Below are positions 1 to 8,550 of a stretch of DNA of 64,000 nucleotides, in pieces. The position numbers were made by a program, and so were the translations under genes. The notes under the pieces were generated by a model, which ran no database searches, had not been told where the DNA came from, and saw only the letters and a program-made list of their open reading frames with translations. The first letter of the stretch is position 1; the number at the start of each line of letters is the position of its first letter. The stretch covers positions 87,004 through 151,003 of the forward strand of contig NZ_QKWJ01000011.1 of the NCBI RefSeq assembly GCF_003353055.1. The letters are read 5' to 3'. Source of the DNA: Cupriavidus lacunae. Lineage in GTDB: Bacteria; Pseudomonadota; Gammaproteobacteria; Burkholderiales; Burkholderiaceae.

Positions 1-461
1 AGGTCTGCCGCGACGCCGTTCGGGATATAGGGATAGCGATGGCCGATCCGGGGGTCTGTATAGTTGGCGCCGCCGTCGGACCCCATCGCCACCCGTGACA
101 TCGACTCCACGCCGCCGCCGACCACCGCCTGCGCCTGTCCGGCACGGATCAGGCTTACGCCCTGATTGACGGCATCCAGCGCAGAGGTACAGAAGCGGTT
201 CACCTGATAGCCGGGCAGGTGTTCGCCATACCCCGCATTGAGGATGGCCGCGCGCGTCATGTCCGCGCCCTGCTCCCCGACAGGCGTGACGATACCCAGT
301 CCCACATCCTCCAGCTCGCGGGTATCAAGCCGGGTGCGCGTCTTCAGCGCCGCAAGCACCTGGCTGGCCAGTTCCACCGGCGTGATGGCATGCATCGCGC
401 CGTCCGCACGCCCACGGCCGCGTGGCGTGCGGACGTGATCATAAATATAGGCTTCGGTCAT
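1..461 (-). CDS. acetyl-CoA acyltransferase (thiolase), N-terminal part, cut by window edge
   Basis: The frame opens with an ATG at 461 and runs off the left edge after about 153 codons. The protein begins MTEAYIYDHVRTPRG and carries the thiolase nucleophile motif NRFCTSALDA with Cys at about residue 91, followed by the GGVESMSRVAMG segment typical of thiolase I/II. By family it should cleave 3-ketoacyl-CoA with CoA, or condense acetyl-CoA units. The C-terminal His and second Cys lie outside the window. It follows the acyl-CoA dehydrogenase on the same strand after a 71-bp gap holding a strong hairpin, so the two probably share a transcript. The thiolase call is firm from the visible part; substrate specificity is unknown. 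Confidence 0.88.
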   Translation of the reverse strand, partial: MTEAYIYDHVRTPRGRGRADGAMHAITPVELASQVLAALKTRTRLDTRELEDVGLGIVTPVGEQGADMTRAAILNAGYGEHLPGYQVNRFCTSALDAVNQGVSLIRAGQAQAVVGGGVESMSRVAMGSDGGANYTDPRIGHRYPYIPNGVAAD

Positions 462-501
462 GGTGATCTCGATGAGTACGTGAGTACGCGGCGCGGGTGT
501 T

Positions 502-519
502 CGTCCCGTTCACGGGACG
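502..519. other. 8-bp perfect hairpin between acyl-CoA dehydrogenase and thiolase genes
   Basis: CGTCCCGT, a 2-nt loop, then ACGGGACG form a perfect stem between the dehydrogenase stop (533) and the thiolase ATG (461). No U-tract follows on either strand, so it is not a standard terminator. It may stabilise or separate the two parts of the transcript. Role unproven. Confidence 0.35.
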
Positions 520-532
520 GACGCGGGCGCCC

Positions 533-2311
533 TTAGGAAAAGAGGATGGCGTCGTCCCGCACCGCGAAGTCGCCATCACAGGCACGGATGGCGGCCAGGC
601 ATGCGTCGGCTTCGGGCAGGAGGCGGTTGAAATAGAAAGCCGCGACGACGTGTCGGGCCTGGAAAAAGGGATCTCCCGCAACGGCCCGCGCGGCGCACGT
701 GGCAGCGGAACGGGCGAAGAGGTAGGCGAAGGCCAGATGGCCGATGATGCGCAGGTAGTCCGTGGCCACCGCGCCGACCAGATGGGGATCGCTTGCCGCG
801 CGTGCGGAAAGCACCCGGCTCAACACCTCGACGTCCGCCGCGAGGCTGCCTAGCCTTTGTCTCATGGGCGCGGGCGCCGTTTGCCCGCCGGGCGATGCCA
901 GCCACGCGGCGATCAGGTCGAGGAATACACGCAAGCGGCGCCCGTCGTCGGCAATGACCTTGCGGCCCAGCAGGTCGATGGCCTGGATGCCGTTGGAGCC
1001 TTCATAGATCTGCATGATGCGCGCGTCGCGCACAAGCTGTTCGACGCCGGTCTCGACCATGTAGCCGTAGCCGCCATGCACCTGTATCGCGAGGTTCGCG
1101 CAGGCCGATGCGTTGTCCGTCAGGAATGCCTTGGCGACTGGCGTGAGCAGCGCCACCAGGTCTTCGGCGCGCTGACGGGCGTGCGGGTCCTCGTGGTGCG
1201 CTTCCACGTCGAGCTGAAGCCCGAGCCAGTATGCGAGCATGCGCCCGCCTTCCACCCACGCCTTCTGCGTGAGCAGCATCCGGCGGACTTCCGCGTGGGC
1301 GATGATCGGTGCGGCTTCAGTGGCAATGTTCGCGGCCCTGCCCTGCCGACGCTGGCGCGCGTAGGCGATGGCCGCCTGGCTGGCCGCTTCCGCGATGCCA
1401 ACGGCCTGCACCCCAACGCCAAGCCGGGCGGCGTTCATCATCACGAAGGCATTCGAGAGACCGCAGTGGGGCGCTCCGACCAACCAGCCGACCGCGCCGT
1501 CGAACTGCATCGCGCAGGTGGCGCTGCCGCAAATGCCCATCTTGTGCTCGATGCCGGTGACGCTGACGGCATTGCGCACGCCAGGCCGTCCGGCCGCATC
1601 GGGGATGAACTTCGGCACGACGAACAGCGACACCCCGCGGCTTCCCGCCGGCGCACCGGGCAGGCGTGCCAGGACCAGATGGACGATGTTCTCCGCGAGG
1701 TCGTGATCCCCGCCGGAAATGAACAGCTTGGCACCGCCGAGTCGCCACGTGCCGTCGCCGGCCGCTTCGGCGCGGCAGCGCACCGTGCCGAGATCCGAGC
1801 CGCTCTGCGGTTCGGTCAGGCACATCGTCGCGGTCCACTCGCCCGACACCAGCTTCGGCAGATAGAGGCGGCGCAACGCTTCGCTGCCGTAGTGGCGCAG
1901 GGTGTGATACGCGCCATGCGCCAGCGCCGGATACATGCTCCACGCGGGACAGGTGGCGTTCAGGAACTCGTAGAGAACATTGTTCAGCAGCGACGGCAAG
2001 GCCTGCCCGCCATCTTCCGCGCGGCAGGCCAGGGCCGGCCAGCCTTGCTCGACGAAGGCGCGATACGCCGCCGCGTAGCCGTGAGGCGTCCGGACTTCAC
2101 CGGCTTCGAGCACGCATCCTTCGCGGTCGCCGCGCGCGTTCAACGGCGCGACAACATCCTCGGCGTAGCGCGCCGCCGCGCCAATGACCTGCTCGCAGGT
2201 GTCCGCGCCGAGCCCGCGATAGGCCGGCAGGCCGGATAGCTCGCGGTCCACATCAAGCAGTTCGCGAAGGATGAATCGAATCTCGCCCAGGGGCGCGACG
2301 AAGGAGCGCAT
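533..2311 (-). CDS. acyl-CoA dehydrogenase, long (about 592 aa) form
   Basis: This FAD-dependent dehydrogenase would introduce the alpha,beta double bond into an acyl-CoA and pass electrons to ETF. It has the extended C-terminal domain of the roughly 600-residue FadE5/AcdA-like subfamily. Visible signatures are TEPQSGSDLG (flavin and substrate region), QVHGGYGY, and YEGSNGIQ carrying the likely catalytic Glu. I chose the ATG at 2311 (MRSFVAPLGE) because family members start just before the APL...RF motif; a TTG 10 codons upstream (2341) is possible. A palindromic operator (2391-2406) lies 79 bp upstream, between this gene and the phosphotransferase gene, suggesting its own promoter. Substrate unknown. 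Confidence 0.9.
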   Translation of the reverse strand: MRSFVAPLGEIRFILRELLDVDRELSGLPAYRGLGADTCEQVIGAAARYAEDVVAPLNARGDREGCVLEAGEVRTPHGYAAAYRAFVEQGWPALACRAEDGGQALPSLLNNVLYEFLNATCPAWSMYPALAHGAYHTLRHYGSEALRRLYLPKLVSGEWTATMCLTEPQSGSDLGTVRCRAEAAGDGTWRLGGAKLFISGGDHDLAENIVHLVLARLPGAPAGSRGVSLFVVPKFIPDAAGRPGVRNAVSVTGIEHKMGICGSATCAMQFDGAVGWLVGAPHCGLSNAFVMMNAARLGVGVQAVGIAEAASQAAIAYARQRRQGRAANIATEAAPIIAHAEVRRMLLTQKAWVEGGRMLAYWLGLQLDVEAHHEDPHARQRAEDLVALLTPVAKAFLTDNASACANLAIQVHGGYGYMVETGVEQLVRDARIMQIYEGSNGIQAIDLLGRKVIADDGRRLRVFLDLIAAWLASPGGQTAPAPMRQRLGSLAADVEVLSRVLSARAASDPHLVGAVATDYLRIIGHLAFAYLFARSAATCAARAVAGDPFFQARHVVAAFYFNRLLPEADACLAAIRACDGDFAVRDDAILFS

Positions 2312-2390
2312 CTCTGTGTCTGCCGCGTGGTCGCGGACCAATGGTTCGATGAGGTGAGATGCATTCTCGGGGCTTACCGATTCCCGGTAA

Positions 2391-2406
2391 TCGTCTTATC
2401 CGACGT
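2391..2406. promoter_or_regulatory. island palindrome, site 1 (TCGTCT-TATC-CGACGT)
   Basis: One of eight copies of the TCGTCG-N4-CGACGA palindrome found in this window; each half differs from consensus at its last base. It lies 79 bp upstream of the acyl-CoA dehydrogenase ATG (2311), in the gap after the phosphotransferase gene. It is the weakest copy. Confidence 0.5.
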
Positions 2407-2426
2407 TTTGACGCGCGATCGATGCG

Positions 2427-3500
2427 TCAGCGATTTGCCTGGCGCGCACGCTCCAGCCCGAGTTCCGCCAGCGCCGCCACCTGCAGACCATTGCGGATCG
2501 AATCGTCCGACGCCGCCATGCCGTCGAGCGCCCGCTTCAGCACTCCCTGCAGGATGGCTGCCATGCGGAAGAGGTTGTAGGCGAGGTAAAAATTCCAGTC
2601 GCCCGTCACCGTGAGGCCCGTCGAGGCGAGGTAGCTGTCGCGGTATGCGTGCATGTCCGGAATGCCGAGAGCGGCGAGGTCCAGGCCGCCGAGTCCGCGA
2701 AAAACGTCGGGCGGAATGTCCCAGTACATGCAGAGGTAACTGAAGTCGGCCAGCGGATGCCCGAGCGTCGACAGTTCCCAGTCGAGGATGCCGAGGACGA
2801 CAGGCTCGGTCGGATGGAAGATCAGGTTGTCGATGCGGAAATCGCCGTGGACGATGGACACCGGCGGCGCGTCTTCCGGCGGGATGTGCGAGGGAAGCCA
2901 CTCCATCAGTTCGTCCATCGCGGCGATCCGGGCGGTTTCGCTGCTGCGGTACTGCTTCGACCAGCGCTCGATCTGCCGCTGGAAGTAGTTGCCGGGCTTT
3001 CCGAAATCCGACAGCCCCGCCTCCCCGGGTTTCACCCGATGCAGGGCCGCCAGTGCATCATGCATCGCGTGATAGATGGCGGCACGCTCCGCCGGCGCCA
3101 TCCCCGGCAGCGACGGATCCCAGAACACGCGCCCCTGCAGGCACTCCATGACATAAAAGGCACGTCCGATAACCGCCTCGTCCTCGCAGAGCGCGTAGAC
3201 CTTGGCCACCGGCACGTCCGTGCCGGCCAGCGCGCGCTGTATGCGGAATTCGCGTTCGATAGCATGCGCCGACGGCAACAGCCGCGCCTTCGGTGCCGGC
3301 TTGCTGCGCAGCACATAGGTGCCGGACGGCGAGGTCAGGCGGTACGTCGGATTCGACTGCCCGCCCTGGAACCGGGAGACGCTGACGGGACCGCGGAAAC
3401 CGCTGACGTTCTCCTCCAGCCAGCGCTCCAGCCGGGCGGCATCGAGATGGAATGTCCCCTGGGCAGCCTCACCGGGGCGCGAGCCGTTGTGCAGAGTCAT
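2427..3500 (-). CDS. phosphotransferase family protein (APH / ACAD10-like kinase fold), 357 aa
   Basis: The protein has an aminoglycoside-phosphotransferase (protein-kinase-like) fold: ATP-binding N-lobe with GGQSNPTYR (about 46-54) and VLRSKP, the catalytic loop HGDFRIDN at residues 218-225 and the metal-binding LDWE at 239-242. Members of this branch sit beside acyl-CoA dehydrogenases and resemble the kinase domain of mammalian ACAD10/11, which phosphorylates 4-hydroxyacyl-CoAs for beta-oxidation. A similar role on a hydroxylated acyl-CoA is a reasonable inference here, since the next gene is an acyl-CoA dehydrogenase and Rieske hydroxylases lie nearby. It is divergent from the regulator gene, with operator site 2 between them. 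An antibiotic-resistance role is unlikely from context. Confidence 0.85.
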   Translation of the reverse strand: MTLHNGSRPGEAAQGTFHLDAARLERWLEENVSGFRGPVSVSRFQGGQSNPTYRLTSPSGTYVLRSKPAPKARLLPSAHAIEREFRIQRALAGTDVPVAKVYALCEDEAVIGRAFYVMECLQGRVFWDPSLPGMAPAERAAIYHAMHDALAALHRVKPGEAGLSDFGKPGNYFQRQIERWSKQYRSSETARIAAMDELMEWLPSHIPPEDAPPVSIVHGDFRIDNLIFHPTEPVVLGILDWELSTLGHPLADFSYLCMYWDIPPDVFRGLGGLDLAALGIPDMHAYRDSYLASTGLTVTGDWNFYLAYNLFRMAAILQGVLKRALDGMAASDDSIRNGLQVAALAELGLERARQANR

Positions 3501-3586
3501 GATTCACGGATGGATTGGACACGAGCGGCAATCGTATCCGCGAAGTGGAGGGCGAAAGCGGCTCTGGTGCGATGTCCAGCGCAATA

Positions 3587-3602
3587 TCGTCGTTTTCGAC
3601 GA
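3587..3602. promoter_or_regulatory. island palindrome, site 2 (perfect, TTTT spacer)
   Basis: A perfect TCGTCG-TTTT-CGACGA palindrome between the divergent phosphotransferase gene (ATG at 3500, 86 bp away) and the MalT-like regulator (ATG at 3730, 127 bp away). Its position suggests that the regulator controls its own promoter. Confidence 0.7.
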
Positions 3603-3729
3603 GTCAGCGGAGCCGCCGGGGGAACACTGCCCGATCGCTGCGCGCTACAATCACTACGCCCCCTGGCCCTGCTCTCCGCCTCCCGGAGCATGCCAGCGAG
3701 GCCATAACTATGATTACGAGACGTCCCCG

Positions 3730-6408
3730 ATGCGCCCCTCCCCTGGCCCATTCGCTACCAATTCCGCCGCCAATTTCGCAGCCAAGCTCGAACAGCCTCC
3801 CGTCACGCCCGATCAGGTCGCGCGCCCTGCCCTGTCCAGCCTGATCTGCAATGCCAGCATCGCCAAGCTGGTGCTGCTGCGCGCGCCGGCGGGCTTCGGC
3901 AAGACGACGGTGATGAACCAGGCTCGGGCCTGCCTGGAGCAATCGGGAATCGAAACCGCCTGGCTCACCCTCGACCAGCAGGACAACAGCCCCGAGCGCC
4001 TGCTCAGGGGGCTGTCGATGGCGGCGGCGAATCTTTGGCCGGACCGCCGGGGCGCGACGACGCCGCTCGAAACGATCGAGATGCTTGCGTCCCACCCATC
4101 GCCGCTCGTGCTGTTTCTCGATGAATTCGAGGTGATCCACGATCCGGACGTGCTCAAGCTGCTGCGCGAGATCATCGACCGCCTGCCCCGGCGCAGCCAG
4201 ATCGTCGTCGGTTCGCGCAGCGTTCCCAACCTGGGCCTCGGACGCCTGCGCGCCCGTGGCCAGCTTCTGGAGATCGACGCCGAGCAACTGCGCTTCACGC
4301 TGGACGAGACCCGGGAGTTCATCAAACAGCATCGGCTCGACTCGCTGCCGGCGGAGGACGTATTGCGCCTGCACGCCAAGACCGAGGGCTGGGTGACGGC
4401 CCTGTGGCTAGCGTCGATTACCCTCGCGCAGCACGGCGACGAAGGCAAGTTCATCGAACATTTCTCGGGGTCGAGCCAGGCGGTGGCCGATTTTCTCGCC
4501 GAGGACGTGCTGTCGCGCCAGGCGCCGGAGGTCCGCCAGTTCCTGCTGCGCACCAGCATCCTGAAGCAACTGAATCCGGCCCTGTGCCAGTCCCTCTGCC
4601 CGGCGCACAACAGCGCGGAGATGCTCGAACATCTCGCCTCCACCAGCCTATTCCTGACTCCGATCCCGGGCGAGCAGCATGCCTATCGCTATCACCATCT
4701 CTTCGCGGACTACCTGCGCTCGCAACTGGCGCTGGAACTGCCGAACGAAGTGGCGCGGCTGCACCTTACCGCGTCGGGCTGGTACGAGTCACACGGCCGG
4801 CCGGGGCCTGCCATCGACCATGCCATCGATGGCGGCGACCATCCCTACGCGCTCAGCCTGTTGTCGCAGCACGCACCCGATTTCCTGAAGCAGGGCCGCC
4901 TGCGGCTGCTTGCGCGCTGGTTCTCGCAGGTTCCGGAGCATCTGGTCGCGGAGCATCCGCTGCTGCTGGTCACCTGGGCATGGGCCATCTGCTTTACGCG
5001 CGGTCCGCGCGATGCGTGGGAACTGCTCAAGCGGTCCGGCTGCCTCCACAGCGGCGACGAGACGGTAGCGTTCAACGTGAAAGTGCTGAGCATCTTCCTG
5101 CTCACCATGACCGACCGCTTCGACGAGGCCTTTGCCGCCTGCAAGGAGATCGTCCCGAGCCTGCCCACGGGCCTCCCGTTCGCGGACTCGGTGCTGATCA
5201 ACTGCATGTCGCACCTCGCCGCGACGCTAGGCGATCAGGAGGAATCGCAGCGCCTGACGGCCCTGACCCGCAGCGCCTATCCGGACAGCGCCTTCAACCG
5301 GATGTACTCCGACTGCCTCGAAGGCGTACTCGACCTGCAGCAGGGTCGGCTGCGCCATGCAATGGCGCGCTTTCGCATGGCAGTTGGCCCCGACCAGCCC
5401 GGCGGTGCCACACACAGCAACGTCAATGCCTGGGCCGCGGTACTGCTCGCGGACACCATGTACGAGACGAACCAGTTCGACCAGACTGAGCACCTGCTCA
5501 ATATCCACCTGCCGCTGGCGCGCGACCTTGGCCTGCCGGAGCGCCTGATTAGCTGTCACCTGATCCTCGCCCGCATCGCCTTCTGCCGTGGCGACATCGA
5601 CCAGGCCTTCCAGCACCTGATCCAGCTCGAATACATCGGCCAGAACCGGCAGTTGCCGCGCCTCATCGCCACGGCGCGGCTGGAACGGTCGCGGCTCCTG
5701 CTGCTGCAGGGCAACAGCCTCGGTTCGCGCGTCGAACTGGAGCGTGCCAACGACCAGGCGGTCTGGACGTGGGTTCGCAAGCACCGGCAGGTCGTCCACG
5801 ACCTCGACTACATTGAACTGGCCCAGATGCGCTGGGAGATGACCTTTGGCGATGCCGCCGCCGTGGCGCGGCGCCTGCTCGACGCGTTCCGCGAAGCCCG
5901 CCAGCGCGGCTTGGGCCGGCGCGCGTTCAAGCTGGAAGTGCTGCGCGCGCTGGCCACTGCGAAGTCGGGAGACCTGGGCACCGCCACCACGCTGATGTCG
6001 AAAATCCTGCTGCTGGCTTGCCAGGAAGGTTACGTGCGCCTGATCCTCGACGAAGGCACTGCGGCGGCGCAGTTGATCCAGCGTGTCTACGCGACCGTCT
6101 CCGGCAGCGACGGCCCGCGCAGGGATCCCATCTTCGTCGACTACCTCCAGCGCTTGCTCAAGATCTGCGGCCCGGTGGAGGCCGACGAAGATGCCAGTGG
6201 TCCGCAGATCGTCGAGGCCCTTTCGCGCAAGGAGGTGCGTGTACTGCAACTGGTCGCGGAAGGCTATTCGAACAGCGCAATGGCCGAGAAGCTGTTCGTC
6301 TCCGACAGCACGATCCGTACCCACCTGCGCAATATCAGCGCGAAGCTCCAGGCGCAGAACCGCACGCAGGCCGTGGCAATCGCACGGCGTCTTAAGCTCA
6401 TGCCCTGA
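3730..6408 (+). CDS. LuxR-family, MalT-like ATP-dependent transcriptional regulator, about 892 aa
   Basis: This is a large STAND-type activator. It has an N-terminal NTPase with Walker A APAGFGKT (residues 52-59) and an acidic LFLDEFE Walker B segment. A long helical repeat region follows, likely the effector-sensing arm, and then a C-terminal LuxR helix-turn-helix: LSRKEVRVLQLVAEG...SDSTIRTHLRNI near residues 825-890. Size matches MalT (about 900 aa). The frame is open back to 3319, but that would overlap the divergent gene, so the ATG at 3730 is preferred. It is the only regulator in the 1-46.9 kb island and has a perfect copy of the island palindrome in its promoter, so it is the best candidate to bind all eight sites. 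The inducer is unknown; an acyl-CoA intermediate is plausible. Confidence 0.88.
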   Translation: MRPSPGPFATNSAANFAAKLEQPPVTPDQVARPALSSLICNASIAKLVLLRAPAGFGKTTVMNQARACLEQSGIETAWLTLDQQDNSPERLLRGLSMAAANLWPDRRGATTPLETIEMLASHPSPLVLFLDEFEVIHDPDVLKLLREIIDRLPRRSQIVVGSRSVPNLGLGRLRARGQLLEIDAEQLRFTLDETREFIKQHRLDSLPAEDVLRLHAKTEGWVTALWLASITLAQHGDEGKFIEHFSGSSQAVADFLAEDVLSRQAPEVRQFLLRTSILKQLNPALCQSLCPAHNSAEMLEHLASTSLFLTPIPGEQHAYRYHHLFADYLRSQLALELPNEVARLHLTASGWYESHGRPGPAIDHAIDGGDHPYALSLLSQHAPDFLKQGRLRLLARWFSQVPEHLVAEHPLLLVTWAWAICFTRGPRDAWELLKRSGCLHSGDETVAFNVKVLSIFLLTMTDRFDEAFAACKEIVPSLPTGLPFADSVLINCMSHLAATLGDQEESQRLTALTRSAYPDSAFNRMYSDCLEGVLDLQQGRLRHAMARFRMAVGPDQPGGATHSNVNAWAAVLLADTMYETNQFDQTEHLLNIHLPLARDLGLPERLISCHLILARIAFCRGDIDQAFQHLIQLEYIGQNRQLPRLIATARLERSRLLLLQGNSLGSRVELERANDQAVWTWVRKHRQVVHDLDYIELAQMRWEMTFGDAAAVARRLLDAFREARQRGLGRRAFKLEVLRALATAKSGDLGTATTLMSKILLLACQEGYVRLILDEGTAAAQLIQRVYATVSGSDGPRRDPIFVDYLQRLLKICGPVEADEDASGPQIVEALSRKEVRVLQLVAEGYSNSAMAEKLFVSDSTIRTHLRNISAKLQAQNRTQAVAIARRLKLMP

Positions 6409-6467
6409 TCCGGGCGCCGTTACGCCGAGCCTTGTGCTGTCGCCCTGCCCGGTGGACGGCCTCCCGC

Positions 6468-7664
6468 TCAACCCTTGTCAAAGTGGCGCTCGAGGATGCG
6501 GTAGAACACGGGAATCTGGGTCTCCAGCCCGCCATAAATGAGTTCCTTGATCGCGCCGGACGCGAGCCCCACCTGCGAGATGCAGGCCGCTCGGAAGTCC
6601 TCGTTCCCGAACACGTTGACGATCATCTTGTAGGACTTGCTGAATAGTTCCTTCGCCTTGTCGTTGTCGGCCGCGTCACGTGTCAGCATGAAGTATTCGA
6701 CCGTCGACTTCCCGGCGGCCACGGGCTTGATGATCATCACGCTGACGTAGTACGGACTGGTCACCACGACGACGTTGGGAAACGCCACGTAGGTGATCGT
6801 CACGGTCTTGTGGATGCTCTCGCCAGGTGCGTCCAGCATCGACGGCTCGAAGTTCGCCTTGCCCGATACCTGCCGGATGTGATCGCCGAGCTGGCTCGGG
6901 ACCGTCGGGACATCGGCAAACAGCGGGCCGACGGTGGCGGCGTGCAGGCGCTGGACGTGGTAGCCCTCCAGGAATGGCTCGATGACCAGCTTCCAGTTGG
7001 CATCCAGATGGAAGGTCTTGTGGCCGTACAGGTGCAGCCGGGGCAAATTCAGCGCCTCGAAATCGGCCAGCAGTTCGTCGTTCAGTTTGGAGAAGTCGGG
7101 CGAGGCGGCGGCGTCGAGCATCACCCAGATCAGGCCGCCGGCTTCCCGGCTCGCGAGCGGGGCGAGTCCGTGGTCTTCCTTGCACAGCCCGGCGAACACT
7201 TCCTGGCGCGGCACGCCGACCAGCCTGCCGTCCAGGCTGAATGTCCACGCGTGGTACGGGCAACTGACCCGCGCGGCCTTGAACGCATCCGTGCGCTCAA
7301 CCACTTTCGAGCCCTTGTGCTGGCAAGCATTGAGGAACGCCCTGACTTCGCCCCCGCCATCGCGGCTCAACAGGATGGGCAGGCCATACGCCTCCAGCGC
7401 CAGGAACATGTTGTTCTCCGGCAACTGGACCGACAGCGCGACCGGCATCCCGAACCGCTTGACGATCGACGACTGCTCCAACGCGAAGTGCACCGGGTCG
7501 ACGAAGATCTCCACGGGCCGGCGTTCCATCACGCTCACATGCGTGGCCTGGTCGTGTGCCGGGATGCGGCGGATGGCCTCGATCTGGCTCGGGCTCAGCG
7601 ACTCGATTGCCTGGACAGTCCTGCCATGCGACTGCGCGGTGACTTCAGCGGCTTGCTGGTTCAT
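6468..7664 (-). CDS. Rieske non-heme iron oxygenase, alpha-type subunit (398 aa), paralogue A
   Basis: The enzyme should hydroxylate a substrate using O2 and electrons from a ferredoxin. The Rieske [2Fe-2S] ligands are visible as C114-x-H116 (NACQHKG) and C135-x2-H138 (CPYHAW). The mononuclear iron site is suggested by EGYHVQRLH and a downstream acidic residue in NEDFRAACISQ. It is a close paralogue of the product of 10081-11283: Rieske ligands fall at identical residue numbers and long stretches are nearly the same. The ATG at 7664 fits that paralogue; the open frame continues upstream only as a shadow of the crotonase gene. It is the last gene of a minus-strand Rieske-ligase-crotonase-Rieske operon. 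No beta subunit is present, as in KshA/VanA-type systems. Confidence 0.9.
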   Translation of the reverse strand: MNQQAAEVTAQSHGRTVQAIESLSPSQIEAIRRIPAHDQATHVSVMERRPVEIFVDPVHFALEQSSIVKRFGMPVALSVQLPENNMFLALEAYGLPILLSRDGGGEVRAFLNACQHKGSKVVERTDAFKAARVSCPYHAWTFSLDGRLVGVPRQEVFAGLCKEDHGLAPLASREAGGLIWVMLDAAASPDFSKLNDELLADFEALNLPRLHLYGHKTFHLDANWKLVIEPFLEGYHVQRLHAATVGPLFADVPTVPSQLGDHIRQVSGKANFEPSMLDAPGESIHKTVTITYVAFPNVVVVTSPYYVSVMIIKPVAAGKSTVEYFMLTRDAADNDKAKELFSKSYKMIVNVFGNEDFRAACISQVGLASGAIKELIYGGLETQIPVFYRILERHFDKG

Positions 7665-7675
7665 GCTGGTTTTCC

Positions 7676-8527
7676 TCAAGACTTTTGGACGACAGTGTTC
7701 AGGTCGGGAAACGGCTGGTGGCCGGCATTGAAATCCTCCATGCGCTGCAGCGCGTGCGGACTGCGCAGCAGTTCCGCGAAGGCGCCGCGCTCCAGCGTCA
7801 TCCCGGCGCCTTCGTCGGCCTCCCGCGCCGCCTGGTTCAGCCTGACGAGATGGGCCAGCGCGCCCGGCGCCCGTCGCGCCAGTTGGCGCGCGACGGCGCG
7901 CGCATGGGCCACGGCATCCGGCACGAGGGCATGAACGAGACCGATCCGCGTCGCTTCCGCCGGTTCGACACACGTCCCCCGCAGCAGCATCTCCAGCGCC
8001 CTGGCATGCCCCACCGCCCATCCCAGCCGCTGCGTACCGCCGCCGCCGGGAATCAGGCCCAGTTCGACTTCGGGCAGGCCGAGGCGGTAGTCGCCGTTCT
8101 GCGCATACCGCAGGTGGCAGGCCAGCGCCAGTTCCAGGCCGCCGCCCATGCACCAGCCGTTGATCGCCGCGACCGAGATCCGCTCCGGGCTGGCGAGGCG
8201 GGCCGTGCAGCGATGGAACCCCGACTCCGTCGGCGGTGCCTGGGGGCTGAAACGGAGATCGCGCTCGACAAGCGTGCGGCCGCGCCGCGCCAGCACGCCA
8301 ACGTCATAGTGCCGCACGAACACGCCGGGATCGTGCCCCGTCACGATGACGATGCGGATGTCGGCCTGCGCGTCGATCAGGTCGAACGCTTCGAGAAATT
8401 CCCGCTCGCTCTGTGCATCGAAATAGCCGTGCGGCGGATTGAACAGCGCAAGCGTCGCGCTCGATTCGTCGCGGGACAGTTCGACGCGCGTTCCACGGAA
8501 CAGGCTGGCAGGTGTGGGTTGTGTCAT
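7676..8527 (-). CDS. enoyl-CoA hydratase/isomerase family protein (crotonase), 283 aa
   Basis: The crotonase fold is supported by the oxyanion-hole segment WCMGGGLELAL with Glu132 and by LGLPEVELGLIPGGGGTQR with Glu153, the two catalytic glutamates of true hydratases. It should therefore add water to an enoyl-CoA. I chose the ATG at 8527; a TTG at 8554 is also in frame and would overlap the ligase stop codon. It sits between an acyl-CoA ligase and a Rieske oxygenase and ends 11 bp before the Rieske ATG, so the three are clearly one transcript. Confidence 0.87.
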   Translation of the reverse strand: MTQPTPASLFRGTRVELSRDESSATLALFNPPHGYFDAQSEREFLEAFDLIDAQADIRIVIVTGHDPGVFVRHYDVGVLARRGRTLVERDLRFSPQAPPTESGFHRCTARLASPERISVAAINGWCMGGGLELALACHLRYAQNGDYRLGLPEVELGLIPGGGGTQRLGWAVGHARALEMLLRGTCVEPAEATRIGLVHALVPDAVAHARAVARQLARRAPGALAHLVRLNQAAREADEGAGMTLERGAFAELLRSPHALQRMEDFNAGHQPFPDLNTVVQKS

Positions 8528-8550
8528 GTCAGTCGGCACAGGATCGATGC

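Noticed and set aside
857..2239. 460-aa plus-strand open frame antisense to the acyl-CoA dehydrogenase
   Set aside because: It is low in family signal, rich in Arg, His and Gln, and fully antisense to a convincing gene; typical of GC-rich codon shadows.
6409..6467. terminator between the regulator gene and the convergent Rieske gene
   Set aside because: No stable stem with a T-tract could be found in the 59-bp gap.
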